64,000 bases of DNA, taken from HGM11368 sp051883395. Lineage in GTDB: Bacteria; Bacillota; Clostridia; Christensenellales; UBA3700. A model generated the notes under the pieces. It was not told the origin of the DNA. It ran no database searches and was given only the letters and a program-made list of their open reading frames with translations. A program made the translations under genes and the position numbers. The stretch lies in contig JBJETQ010000002.1 in the NCBI GenBank assembly GCA_051883395.1, positions 39,249 through 103,248 of the forward strand, in the 5' to 3' direction. Shown here piece by piece: positions 17,692 to 26,669 of the stretch (position 1 is the stretch's first letter; each line of letters begins with the position of its first letter).

Positions 17692-18948
17692 TTATTTCTT
17701 GACCAAAACCTTTTTGAGACGAGCAAATCTTGGCAAGCCGTCTTCGAGCGGAGCTTTGCAATCGCCTTGAATGAGTGGCAAAGCGTAATCAACGTAGTCT
17801 TGCGAAAGCATTGTGCCGTCGTTGATAATCCACTCGGCAGGAATCTTCTTTTCGGTGTTGGCAGCCTTAGAAAGACCTACTACGCCGATTTTGCACTTAT
17901 ATTTGCCGTTTGCGCCCGTTGCTCTTTTGAGTACGACCATCTTGTCGGTGGTGCCTTTGACAGCATACTTAACTGCGGCTGCGCCCGACTTGAATGCTTC
18001 TTCTACGTCCACCTTGGAAGCAAGGTGTGCGCCGCATCTTTGCATAAGGCTGAATTCGATTGCTCTGGTCTTGTGTCCGAATTTCTCTTTGCACAGGTTG
18101 CTGAGTGCTGCGCCTACACCGCCGAGTTGAGCGTGTCCGAAACTATCTTTTGCAATGTTCTTGTTGAGAGTTTCTGCGATAAGTTCGCCGTTTTCGTTGG
18201 CGATACCTTCGGAGATGGCAATCATACATTTGCCGTTGTTCTCTGCAAGTTTTTTCTCTACGTCGGCAAGGAATTTGTCGGTGTTGAAAGGAACTTCCGG
18301 GAGATAAATGAGGTCAGGTCCCAGTCCTTTGTAGTTTGCCAAAGAAGCTGCTGCGGTCAACCAACCTGCATGTCTGCCCATGATTTCTACTACCGTAATC
18401 ATTGGGGTATCGTAAACGTTGGCGTCAAGTTTGAGTTCCATCATTGTAGTAGCAACGTACTTGGCTGCGGAAGCATATCCAGGACAATGGTCGGTACCGA
18501 AAAGGTCGTTGTCGATGGTCTTAGGTACGCCCATAACTCTCATTTCCCAATCGTTCTTTTTCATGAACTTACTGATTTTGTTGCAAGTATCCATAGAATC
18601 GTTGCCACCGTTGTAGAAGAAGTATCTGATGTTGTATTTTTTGAATACTTCGAGCAATCTTCTGTAATCGGTGTCGTCCTTTTTGACGTCTTTGAGCTTG
18701 TATCTTACCGAACCCAAAGCAGACGAAGGAGTATTTTTGAGAAGCATAAGTTCGCTCATGTCTTCTTGGGACATGTCGTAAAATTCTTCGTCAAGTACAC
18801 CCTTGATGCCGTGTGCGGCTCCGTAAACTGCGGTAATGCAGTCTTGTTTGAGTGCTTCGGTAAATACGCCCGCAGCACTTGCGTTGATAACGGATGATGG
18901 TCCGCCCGATTGACCGAACATCAATGCTCCTACCAATTTCTTTTCCAT
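17692..18948 (-). CDS. pfp: Pyrophosphate-type 6-phosphofructokinase
   Basis: 418 residues, the length of the long PPi-PFK clade. Phosphoryl-donor loop reads GGNDSMDT near residue 113 instead of GGDGS, and the catalytic segment is PKTIDNDL near 144 with the Lys typical of PPi use. MGRHAGWLTAA is the fructose-6-phosphate site. Predicted reaction: F6P + PPi to F1,6BP + Pi, reversible. It is the last gene of the cluster downstream of pfkA (20-base gap, GGAGGTTTACTT ribosome site). Having PPi- and ATP-type enzymes side by side, with a soluble pyrophosphatase elsewhere in the window, suggests flexible glycolytic flux. Confidence 0.9.
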   Translation of the reverse strand: MEKKLVGALMFGQSGGPSSVINASAAGVFTEALKQDCITAVYGAAHGIKGVLDEEFYDMSQEDMSELMLLKNTPSSALGSVRYKLKDVKKDDTDYRRLLEVFKKYNIRYFFYNGGNDSMDTCNKISKFMKKNDWEMRVMGVPKTIDNDLFGTDHCPGYASAAKYVATTMMELKLDANVYDTPMITVVEIMGRHAGWLTAAASLANYKGLGPDLIYLPEVPFNTDKFLADVEKKLAENNGKCMIAISEGIANENGELIAETLNKNIAKDSFGHAQLGGVGAALSNLCKEKFGHKTRAIEFSLMQRCGAHLASKVDVEEAFKSGAAAVKYAVKGTTDKMVVLKRATGANGKYKCKIGVVGLSKAANTEKKIPAEWIINDGTMLSQDYVDYALPLIQGDCKAPLEDGLPRFARLKKVLVKK

Positions 18949-18968
18949 AAGTAAACCTCCAAAAATAA

Positions 18969-19937
18969 TTAACTTCCTAATATTGTCGCTGTCTTATACA
19001 GCTCTTTGTTGAACACTCTCGGCATAGCCAACGCTTCGCTGATGTCGTCGTCTATGATTTGATTGTTGCGTATACCGACTACTCTACCGCCCTTGTCGGC
19101 TTTGAGTACGTCAACTGCCCTTACGGCAAATTTGGCGGCAAGCATACGGTCCTGCATAGATGGCGCACCGCCCCTTTGGATATATCCGAGCGTCGTCGTC
19201 TTGATGCTTCCTTCAACTCCTTTTTCTTTGAGCTGAGCTTTGAGTTCTTCCGCCTTGCAGACGCCTTCGGCAAGTACGATGATGTCGGAAGTCTTGCCTA
19301 GCCTTTGATTGCGTCTTATTCCCTTGACGACGTTGTCGATGTTGAACTCAACTTCCGGTACGAGTATAAGCTCAGCGCCACCGCCAATACCGGAATATAG
19401 TGCGATATCACCGCATTTTCTGCCCATAACTTCGATTATACACACACGGTCGTGGGACGTCATGGTGTCTCTGAGATTGTTGATTGCTCCGAGAACGGTG
19501 TTGCAGGTAGTATCAAAGCCAAGCGTAAAATCGGTATATGCAAGGTCGTTGTCAATAGTACCCGGAATACCCACCGTCTTGACGCCGAACATATCGTACA
19601 GGTCTTTTGCGCCCCTGAAACTTCCGTCGCCGCCAATGACGACAAGTCCTTCGATGCCATAGTCGTCAAGAGCGTCTACCGCCCTTGCCATAACTTCCTT
19701 CTGGACAAACTCCGGACATCTTGCCGTTTTGAGCATTGTGCCGCCACGCTGAATGATGTCGGACACGCTACGTTTGTTCATCATGTTGATGCTGCCTTGA
19801 AGTAAGCCTACGTATCCTTGATTGATGCCGTAAACTTCAAGTCCTTGGTCAATGGCGTATCTGGTAACCGCTCTTATGCAAGCGTTCATACCCGGAGCGT
19901 CGCCACCGCTCGTCAAAACTCCTATTTTTCTCATCAT
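18969..19937 (-). CDS. pfkA: ATP-dependent 6-phosphofructokinase
   Basis: 322 residues, the canonical bacterial PfkA size. Motifs: GVLTSGGDAPGMNA at the N-terminus, GGDGSFRGA near residue 102 (Gly-Asp-Gly, ATP type), GIPGTIDNDL near 128 with the catalytic Asp, EVMGRKCGDIA, and a C-terminal LGYIQRGGAPS. It commits fructose-6-phosphate to glycolysis. Starts with ATGATG after GGAGAAG; the ATG overlaps the mtrB stop by four bases, so the two are coupled. Confidence 0.95.
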   Translation of the reverse strand: MMRKIGVLTSGGDAPGMNACIRAVTRYAIDQGLEVYGINQGYVGLLQGSINMMNKRSVSDIIQRGGTMLKTARCPEFVQKEVMARAVDALDDYGIEGLVVIGGDGSFRGAKDLYDMFGVKTVGIPGTIDNDLAYTDFTLGFDTTCNTVLGAINNLRDTMTSHDRVCIIEVMGRKCGDIALYSGIGGGAELILVPEVEFNIDNVVKGIRRNQRLGKTSDIIVLAEGVCKAEELKAQLKEKGVEGSIKTTTLGYIQRGGAPSMQDRMLAAKFAVRAVDVLKADKGGRVVGIRNNQIIDDDISEALAMPRVFNKELYKTATILGS

Positions 19938-20164
19938 TCTTCTCCGCAGGTCAACTGTCCGTATTTTGTCAGAACAGTTGCTTTACCCCTGATTTTCATA
20001 GCAGAAATATTTTCTGTAAACTGTACCAAAAGCACTTCGTTTTTGTTGATGCTCTCGGTATGCTGAGGTTTGGTACCGTCCCCTCTAGTCAAGCCTATAA
20101 TCTGAACGTTGTTTTCCAACGCTTTGACCGCTACGTATTCTCCACCGACAAACTGATTGTCCAT
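19934..20164 (-). CDS. mtrB: trp RNA-binding attenuation protein (TRAP)
   Basis: 76 residues, nearly collinear with Bacillus TRAP. Shared blocks include IGLTRGDGTK, VLLVQFTENISAMKIRG and TKYGQL. Bacillus tryptophan-pocket residues Thr25, Thr30, Gln47, Thr49 have counterparts Thr26, Thr31, Gln48, Thr50. Of the RNA-binding Lys37/Lys56/Arg58 trio, Lys56 and Arg58 are kept and Lys37 is Ser38 here. TRAP forms an 11-mer ring that binds (G/U)AG repeats in trp leaders when tryptophan is bound. No trp gene and no suitable array of (G/U)AG triplets was found in this window. It sits between dnaE and pfkA with ribosome site GAGGTG, an unusual address. Confidence 0.88.
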   Translation of the reverse strand: MDNQFVGGEYVAVKALENNVQIIGLTRGDGTKPQHTESINKNEVLLVQFTENISAMKIRGKATVLTKYGQLTCGEE

Positions 20165-20226
20165 ACTTCACCTCTTTTCACATAATTCTAACATATTTTT
20201 TTGATAATTACTACTTTTTTATATAA

Positions 20227-23200
20227 TTATTCTTTAATTAATATATTTTCGGCGCCAACAATATCCTTTATCTGATTGATTACGTTGTCCCGACAGGCTA
20301 TTTTTTCGTCAAGACGATACAACTTTCCGTCAAACTGTATGATTACGCCCGATTTGCCGGGAGCTTTCTGACATACAGACCTGACCATTCCGTATTGTCC
20401 CATATTGACAATTTTGACGTAAACACGCTTTTCGTTGTTGTCCTGCTTCTTTTCTTCGGGTTTGCTCTCTCCCACCGATACGAAACCTTTGTTGTCCCAG
20501 TCGTTGACTTCGGTTACGGCAATGGATACCCTGTCGTTGTTGGTATTTATTCTGCCCTTTATTTTGACAATTATATCGTCTTTGAGTACGTCGATATATT
20601 TGCCAAGAACGGTAGGAAAAAATACCAGTTCGACAGTTGCATACAAATCTTCAAGTTCCGCATACGCCATAAGTTTACCCTTTTTGGTAACGCTCTTTTT
20701 GAAATGGCTCAGCATTCCGCCCAAAACGACTTCTTTGTCGGAATACCTGGCTATCAATTCGTCTCTTTCGTTGATTACGCCTTCTTCGCCTTCTTCGTCT
20801 TCGCTTGCCGCAGTAAGCAAAGGAGCAATGAGTGAAAGATTGAAATCAAACTGTTCAAAAGCCTGACGATATTGTTCCAACGGGTGTCCCGTCATATATA
20901 TATTCAGAACTTCCTTTTCGTAAGCGTACTTCTGACGGGAATCAAGCTCGTTGAGCTTTGGCACGTCGTCTTCTTGCGTGTTGTCTTCTCCCAGCAGGTC
21001 GAACAAACTCATCTGTCCGTCGCAATGTTTCTTTTTGGAATTGTTGTAGGTAGCGAGCAGATTTTCGTAACATGCCAGCAATGACGCTCTGGTATGTCCG
21101 AAACAGTCGAATGCACCGCCCTTGATAAGCGCTTCGAACATACGCTTGTTGATAGTGCCTGCCGGCAACCTGTTGAGCAAATCTCCTATCGATTTGAATT
21201 CGCCGTTTTCGTTGCGCTCTCTGACAAGCACTTCCATAGCCGCTTGTCCTACGTTTTTGATACCGCCCAGTCCGAATCTTATAGAATCGTCCTTTGCCCT
21301 GAAAATATAATCGCTCTTGTTGATGTCAGGCGGCAACACGGTCTTGCCCTTTTCTCTCAAAAACGTGAGATATTTTGCTATTTCGTCGGCTTTGGTGATG
21401 CGATTGTTGATGACGGCGGCAACCAACTCTACCAGATAATATCTCTTGATGTAGCCCGTTTCGTACGCAAGAACGGCATACGCCGCAGCGTGCGACTTGT
21501 TGAAAGCATACTTGGCAAAGCTCTCCATATCGTCGAATATCTTGCTTGCAACTTCGGCAGGTACGCCCCTTTTTACCGCTCCGTCAACGGCTAGTTCGTG
21601 CTTCTGAATAACTTCGCCCAGCTCGTTGCGGATTTCTTGCTTTTCAGGACAACCGTTGATGAAAATGTCCTTTTCCTTTTTCATCACGTCGACCTTCTTT
21701 TTGCCCATTGCACGACGCAGAATGTCGGCTCTGCCCAGCGTGTAACCTGCAAGCTGTTGCACTACTTGCATAACTTGTTCCTGATATACCAGACAGCCGT
21801 ACGTCATGTTGAGAATAGGCTCCAACAAAGGATGGTCGTATCTGATATTTTCGGGATTATGCTTGGCGCTGACATAGGCTGGAATACTGTCTATAGGACC
21901 CGGCCTGAAAAGCGAAATGCCCGCTATGATATCTTCAAGACATTCCGGTTGGAGCTGCATCATAAAGTTTTTCATGCCGGCAGATTCCAACTGGAACACG
22001 GCGTCGGTTTCACCCGAACTGATGAGCTTGTAGACTTCCGGGTCTTCGTAACCCAGCTTGTCAAAATCAATCTCTACACCGTAATTTTCTTTGATATATT
22101 GTTTGGCTTTGCTCAAATCGGTAAGTGTGGTAAGTCCCAAAAAGTCCATTTTGAGCATGCCCAATTCTTCTACTTCGTCCTTCTGGAATTGAGTGGTGAT
22201 ATCGTTGCCGTTTCTCTGCAAAGGAACGTAATCGGATATTATTTCCTTACATATTACCACACCTGCTGCGTGCTTGGAACAGTTGCGTGGCATACCTTCG
22301 ATTTTGAGAGCCATGTCGATAACCCGTCGCATCTCGTCGTCGTTTTCGTACAGCTCGATAACTTCGGGACATTTGCTGGCTTCCAATTCGGCTCTTTTCT
22401 TTTCTCTCTCATCGGGGTCTTTGATGTCGTCCACACTCACCCTGCCCAGCACCATATCGAGAGTAAGCCCCGGCGTGTTTGGAATGGCTTTGGTGGTCTT
22501 GGTTACCTTGTCAAGACTGACATTCATCACTCTGGCGACGTCCTTGATGGCTCCCTTGGCTTTCATCGTGCCGAGAGCGAGAATCTGACATACCTTTTCT
22601 TTGCCATATCTGCGTATAACGTAATCGATGACTTCCCCACGTCTGTCCATACAGAAATCTACGTCAAAATCGGGGGCGGACACACGCTCAGGATTGAGAA
22701 ATCTTTCAAAGAGCAGATTGTATTTCAATGGGTCGACGTTGGTGATATGTATAGCATAGGCTATGATACTGCCTACGCCGCTGCCCCTGCCTGCACCCAC
22801 AGGTATCCCCTGTCCACGAGCATAGTTGATAAAGTCCCACACTATAAGATAGTATTCGTCAAAGCCCATACGGTGTATGATTCCCAGCTCGTATTCCGCT
22901 CTCTCGATAATATCTTCTCTCAATGGGTCGCCATAACGCTTTTTGAGTCCGTCGTAGGCAAGTTTGCGTAAAAATTGCTCGGGAGTAGAACCGTCGTCAG
23001 GCTTGTAAGGCGGCATAAGGTCTTGCTTTTTTATCTCGATGTTGCACTTTTCCATTACTTCGACGGTGTTGGTTACCGCTTCGGGACACCAACTGAAAAG
23101 CTGCATCATCTCGTCGTAATCTTTGAGATAAAACTGGTCGCTGTCAAATCTCATTCTGTCAACGTCGTCGAGTTTTTTGCCCGTCTGGATACACAAAAGC

Positions 23201-23892
23201 GTGTCGTGCATCTCTGCGTCCGACTGCTCGATATAATGCACGTCGTTGGTCGCCACGACTTTGACTCCTATTTCTTTGGCAAGTTTGACCAGCAAAGGAT
23301 TGATTTTCTTTTCTTCCGCTATTCCGTGGTCCTGAATTTCGATGTAAAAATCGCCTTCGTCAAATATAGATTTGAGCATAAGTGCGTATTGTTTGGCACT
23401 CTCATAGTCGCCTGCAACCAGATATGACGATATCGTTCCCGAAAGACAGCCAGAAAGACAAATAACGCCTTTGGCATGCTGTCTGAGAAGTTCGATATCT
23501 ATTCTCGGTTTGTAATAAAAACCTTCAACATATGCCAAAGAATCCATCTTGACTATGTTGCGATAGCCTTCTGTGGTTTTTGCAAGCAAAACAAGGTGGT
23601 ATCTCTTTTTGTCTTCCTTGTGCATGTCGTCGCACACATAAAATTCGCAACCTATAATAGGTTTGATACCCTTCTGTCTGGCAGCCTTGTAAAAGGTAAA
23701 AGCTCCGAACATGTTGCCGTGGTCGGTAAGAGCGCAACCCGGCATCTGCTTATCAAGACAAGCCGCAAGCAAAGGCGACTTTTTGCCTTTGGTTATTCTT
23801 GCCGCACCGTCAAGCAAACTGTACTCGCTGTGCAAATGCAAATGCACAAAGGGTTTGACAACTCTCTTGCCGCTATCTTTTTCATCTGCCAT
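20227..23892 (-). CDS. dnaE: DNA polymerase III alpha subunit
   Basis: 1221 residues. N-terminal PHP domain (FVHLHLHSEYSLLDGAARI), polymerase catalytic Asp pair in PDFDVDFCMDRRGE near residue 408, palm/finger segments (VGAGRGSGVGS; GMPRNCSKHAAGV; FRPGPIDSIP), helix-hairpin-helix region and a C-terminal OB fold (GMLSHFKKSVTKKGKLMAY). Replicative C-family polymerase of the DnaE type. Its start overlaps the end of whiA by 11 bases. The C-terminus carries an extended segment after the OB fold (KPEEKKQDNNEKR linker then a beta-rich module). Confidence 0.96.
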   Translation of the reverse strand: MADEKDSGKRVVKPFVHLHLHSEYSLLDGAARITKGKKSPLLAACLDKQMPGCALTDHGNMFGAFTFYKAARQKGIKPIIGCEFYVCDDMHKEDKKRYHLVLLAKTTEGYRNIVKMDSLAYVEGFYYKPRIDIELLRQHAKGVICLSGCLSGTISSYLVAGDYESAKQYALMLKSIFDEGDFYIEIQDHGIAEEKKINPLLVKLAKEIGVKVVATNDVHYIEQSDAEMHDTLLCIQTGKKLDDVDRMRFDSDQFYLKDYDEMMQLFSWCPEAVTNTVEVMEKCNIEIKKQDLMPPYKPDDGSTPEQFLRKLAYDGLKKRYGDPLREDIIERAEYELGIIHRMGFDEYYLIVWDFINYARGQGIPVGAGRGSGVGSIIAYAIHITNVDPLKYNLLFERFLNPERVSAPDFDVDFCMDRRGEVIDYVIRRYGKEKVCQILALGTMKAKGAIKDVARVMNVSLDKVTKTTKAIPNTPGLTLDMVLGRVSVDDIKDPDEREKKRAELEASKCPEVIELYENDDEMRRVIDMALKIEGMPRNCSKHAAGVVICKEIISDYVPLQRNGNDITTQFQKDEVEELGMLKMDFLGLTTLTDLSKAKQYIKENYGVEIDFDKLGYEDPEVYKLISSGETDAVFQLESAGMKNFMMQLQPECLEDIIAGISLFRPGPIDSIPAYVSAKHNPENIRYDHPLLEPILNMTYGCLVYQEQVMQVVQQLAGYTLGRADILRRAMGKKKVDVMKKEKDIFINGCPEKQEIRNELGEVIQKHELAVDGAVKRGVPAEVASKIFDDMESFAKYAFNKSHAAAYAVLAYETGYIKRYYLVELVAAVINNRITKADEIAKYLTFLREKGKTVLPPDINKSDYIFRAKDDSIRFGLGGIKNVGQAAMEVLVRERNENGEFKSIGDLLNRLPAGTINKRMFEALIKGGAFDCFGHTRASLLACYENLLATYNNSKKKHCDGQMSLFDLLGEDNTQEDDVPKLNELDSRQKYAYEKEVLNIYMTGHPLEQYRQAFEQFDFNLSLIAPLLTAASEDEEGEEGVINERDELIARYSDKEVVLGGMLSHFKKSVTKKGKLMAYAELEDLYATVELVFFPTVLGKYIDVLKDDIIVKIKGRINTNNDRVSIAVTEVNDWDNKGFVSVGESKPEEKKQDNNEKRVYVKIVNMGQYGMVRSVCQKAPGKSGVIIQFDGKLYRLDEKIACRDNVINQIKDIVGAENILIKE

Positions 23893-24823
23893 TGTATTCT
23901 TCCTCCATAGTGATAATCTTTTTTAATGCCCTTGCCACGCTCGATTTGCTCATGCCTATACGCTGAGCAAGCGCCCCCATACTCTCCGTGCAATCTTCCA
24001 TTCTCGCCATGGCTACCTTATACAGCACAGGGTCGACAGCTTGCAGATTTACCTTGGAAGTCAACCTTTCGACGGCAAGCATATATTTTGAATTGGCAAG
24101 GGTGATTTTGTCGGCGTTTGCCGCAAAAACGTTGGCTTGTCTGTTGATGTTGTTGTTGACTTCTCTTTTGATTAAAATATCGTTGAGCCGCATGGCACAT
24201 TCGCCTGCCTTGATAAATGCGAAAAAGTCGCATATCGTTTCGCTGTTTTTGGTATATACTCCGTATGACGAACCCCTGTCGGCAAAACTGAAATGCAGTC
24301 CGCATTGCGCCGTTACGTCTACTATGGTACGGGCTAGATCTTCCTGCAATATGTTGAATTCGAGATGATAACCGCCACGACTGTCTATGTCGTCGGGTAT
24401 GTATACGCTGCCTACCGTGAGAAAAACTCCCTGCATAAATGACGATACGTTTTGTCTGTTGGTGAGCAGGCGAGTAATCGACTCGGCACTTTCCAACACC
24501 AGATTGTCTCCGTCAAAATGCGATACGTTCATGGCTCTGAGCATATCGTTGGTGTCGTGAGAATCGACTTTGAGAGTATATACTTCGGATATTGCCGTAT
24601 TGTATTCAAGGTCTATACGACAATTGAAAATCTGTTGGAGCAGCTGCATGGCTTTGAGCGCTATCCTGTCGCTCTTGAATTCATATTCCAAAGCGATTGC
24701 GTTTTTGTAGACTGCCACCGAGCCTGCACATTTTGTAAGCGCACACGCAAAAGCGATACCAGCCTTGCCGCCGATATCTATATTTTCGATATATTCTTCT
24801 CTTACCTGCTCGGTATAATTCAT
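23882..24823 (-). CDS. whiA: WhiA-family DNA-binding protein
   Basis: 313 residues. N-terminal LAGLIDADG-like WhiA domain (residues 8-200, with GVFLTVGSVYIPDD and YHLEFN landmarks) and a C-terminal helix-turn-helix (LAQRIGMSKSSVARALKKI). WhiA is a conserved Gram-positive protein linked to cell division and sporulation control. The start overlaps the stop of the PHP gene (ATGA). In many Bacillota the preceding genes are rapZ and yvcK; here a PHP-family phosphatase gene and murB lie directly upstream instead. Confidence 0.92.
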   Translation of the reverse strand: MNYTEQVREEYIENIDIGGKAGIAFACALTKCAGSVAVYKNAIALEYEFKSDRIALKAMQLLQQIFNCRIDLEYNTAISEVYTLKVDSHDTNDMLRAMNVSHFDGDNLVLESAESITRLLTNRQNVSSFMQGVFLTVGSVYIPDDIDSRGGYHLEFNILQEDLARTIVDVTAQCGLHFSFADRGSSYGVYTKNSETICDFFAFIKAGECAMRLNDILIKREVNNNINRQANVFAANADKITLANSKYMLAVERLTSKVNLQAVDPVLYKVAMARMEDCTESMGALAQRIGMSKSSVARALKKIITMEEEYNGR

Positions 24824-25590
24824 TTGTTCTTCCTTGACCTGAATTGCGGAATTTTGTGATTGCAGTTGGCTATCCTGTCGGCAGGAACGTCAAACTTCTG
24901 AATAAGTTGAAGCGCATAGTCCCATTTTGCCACGTTGCACACCTTATGTGCGTCGCTGTTGACAATAAAAATTGCGTCGGTGGACAACAAATCTTCCATA
25001 GCTTTGTCGTCAGGCGTACTGTGCCTTGACGATAGCTCGACGTACGTTCCGTAATCTGCACAGACCTTGCCCAATTCCTTGTAATCTACGTCCAGACGAA
25101 AGCCGGGATGTGTGATGACGTCGATTGGGTGTCTTTTGACTGCGTTGACGTAAGCTTTGGTATTGTCAGCTATCTGACGTGAAGAAGCGGGTGCTACGTA
25201 GTGCGTTATACCGTTGAACACCAGCGAGCGATAGTATCTCATTTTTGCAGGTTTGGCTGTAAGATGAAAGCCTGCCAGCACGACGTCAAGCTTGTCCATA
25301 TCTTCGTCGCTCAGGTCTATCTCGCCTTCCAGTCCTATGATATTGCTCTCGATGCCGAACAAAATTTTGCAGTCCTGTACAATTGACTGCACGTTGTCTA
25401 TATCCTTTCTTATTACGTCAAACTTGCTGCGATGTACGCCTACGAGCGGATGGTTGATTGCGTGGTCTGTGATTGCAATGCAATCCAATCCCACTTCCGC
25501 CGCACGCAAAGCGTTGTCAAGCACGCTTCCCTTGCCGTGAGAATAGCGTGTATGCGTATGAAAATCACTTGTTATTTCTATCTTTTGCAT
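24820..25590 (-). CDS. PHP-domain phosphoesterase (YcdX-like)
   Basis: 256 residues with the PHP metal-binding layout: DFHTHTRYSHGKGS at the N-terminus, ITDHAINH, GIESNI, HPGF and a C-terminal VNSDAHKV. YcdX-type proteins are trinuclear-zinc phosphatases; the physiological substrate is unknown. Located between murB (30 bases upstream) and whiA (overlapping), a position where such a phosphatase is often found in Clostridia. Confidence 0.85.
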   Translation of the reverse strand: MQKIEITSDFHTHTRYSHGKGSVLDNALRAAEVGLDCIAITDHAINHPLVGVHRSKFDVIRKDIDNVQSIVQDCKILFGIESNIIGLEGEIDLSDEDMDKLDVVLAGFHLTAKPAKMRYYRSLVFNGITHYVAPASSRQIADNTKAYVNAVKRHPIDVITHPGFRLDVDYKELGKVCADYGTYVELSSRHSTPDDKAMEDLLSTDAIFIVNSDAHKVCNVAKWDYALQLIQKFDVPADRIANCNHKIPQFRSRKNK

Positions 25591-25620
25591 TGACTTATCC
25601 TCGCACGTATATTATGCGCA

Positions 25621-26496
25621 TTATTTTAATATACGTACTTCATATTCTAAATCAATTGAGTCGCATTTGTCAACCTGCTCTTTGACTTTATTCGAAAGCT
25701 CTACAAAATCGGCAGAAGTTGCTCCGCCTACGTTGATGATAAAATTGGCGTGTTTTTCCGAAACCATAGCTCCGCCTATTCTGTATCCCTTCATTCCTGC
25801 CCTTTCGATAAAGTAGCCTGCCGACAAGCCGGGCGGATTTTTGAATACGCTGCCTAAACTCGCCCCTTTGGGCTGGCTTTTTTCTCTTTTGGAGTCATAA
25901 TACTTTTGTCTGGCACTCACGTCCACGGGCGACGACACGTCAAGGCGCAACTGCGCTCCCAAAATCACGCCGTTGCCAAAATCAGCATTGCGATACCCCC
26001 ATTGAATCTCGTTGCGTCCCAGCGTGCGCACTTCGCCGTCTTTCCACACGTCAACGCTGTAAATCACGTCGGCAATCTCTGCGCCGAAAGCTCCTGCGTT
26101 CATAGCTATAGCTCCACCCAAAGTTGCAGGTATTCCGTGGAGCCGCTCCAATCCGCTAAGTCCACGCAATCTGCATTCCGTCGCCAACGTGGCAAGAGCT
26201 GCGCCGCAAGACGCATATATCGTATCGTCGTCCACGACAAACGTAGAAGCCTTTTTTGTACAGACGACTATTTTGCGATATTTGCTGTCGGGAAAAAGCA
26301 CGTTGGTACAGTTGCCGACTACGACGTAATCTTTGCCGCACATATAAAGATAATTGAGTGCGCTCACCAACCCTTTGATAGAAGTGGGATAGATGACGTT
26401 TTCTATTCTTCCCCCGGACTTGAACGACGACATGTTTTTTTGGTTCTGGGATATGACGCACTCCTGGCGTTTGAGCCTGTCTATATTGAAGTCCAT
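25621..26496 (-). CDS. murB: UDP-N-acetylenolpyruvoylglucosamine reductase
   Basis: 291 residues. FAD-binding segments VVGNCTNVLFPD and GIPATLGGAIAMNAGAFG; catalytic Ser region GASLGSVFKNPPG; IGGAMVSEKHANFIIN; final Glu in LEYEVRILK. It reduces UDP-GlcNAc-enolpyruvate to UDP-MurNAc with NADPH in peptidoglycan synthesis. First gene of the minus-strand set murB-PHP-whiA-dnaE-mtrB-pfkA-pfp. The 90 bases upstream contain a diverged GAGATTGCCA...GAGATTGTCA element resembling the one at 9430-9465. Confidence 0.94.
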   Translation of the reverse strand: MDFNIDRLKRQECVISQNQKNMSSFKSGGRIENVIYPTSIKGLVSALNYLYMCGKDYVVVGNCTNVLFPDSKYRKIVVCTKKASTFVVDDDTIYASCGAALATLATECRLRGLSGLERLHGIPATLGGAIAMNAGAFGAEIADVIYSVDVWKDGEVRTLGRNEIQWGYRNADFGNGVILGAQLRLDVSSPVDVSARQKYYDSKREKSQPKGASLGSVFKNPPGLSAGYFIERAGMKGYRIGGAMVSEKHANFIINVGGATSADFVELSNKVKEQVDKCDSIDLEYEVRILK

Positions 26497-26587
26497 ATAT
26501 CACGATATGCCGACAAAACTTTTAAAATGACAATCTCGCACGGCGCACCGCTGGTCTGGCAATCTCACAATAATCTGTACAAAATAA

Positions 26588-26622
26588 AAGATACCGACTC
26601 GAATCAATCGGTATCTGCTTTG
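26588..26622 (-). terminator. Aspartokinase terminator
   Basis: AGATACCGA pairs with TCGGTATCT, then TTTATTTT on the minus strand. Confidence 0.85.
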
Positions 26623-26650
26623 ACAATACGTCAATTATTTTTTGTTTTTA

Positions 26651-26669
26651 TCGACCTGTATCGACTTTC
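26651..26669 (-). repeat. Stop-proximal motif, copy E (aspartokinase)
   Basis: AAAGTCGATACAGGTCGA begins within the TGA stop of the aspartokinase gene; a variant of the 18-mer seen at 17561 and 40850. Confidence 0.6.

Noticed and set aside
17647..18897. Long open frame on the plus strand opposite pfp
   Set aside because: It is the antisense shadow of a clear phosphofructokinase gene, with Cys/Phe/Val-rich unfamiliar sequence and no ribosome site.
21598..22971. 457-codon open frame opposite dnaE
   Set aside because: Antisense shadow of DnaE; no recognisable domain.
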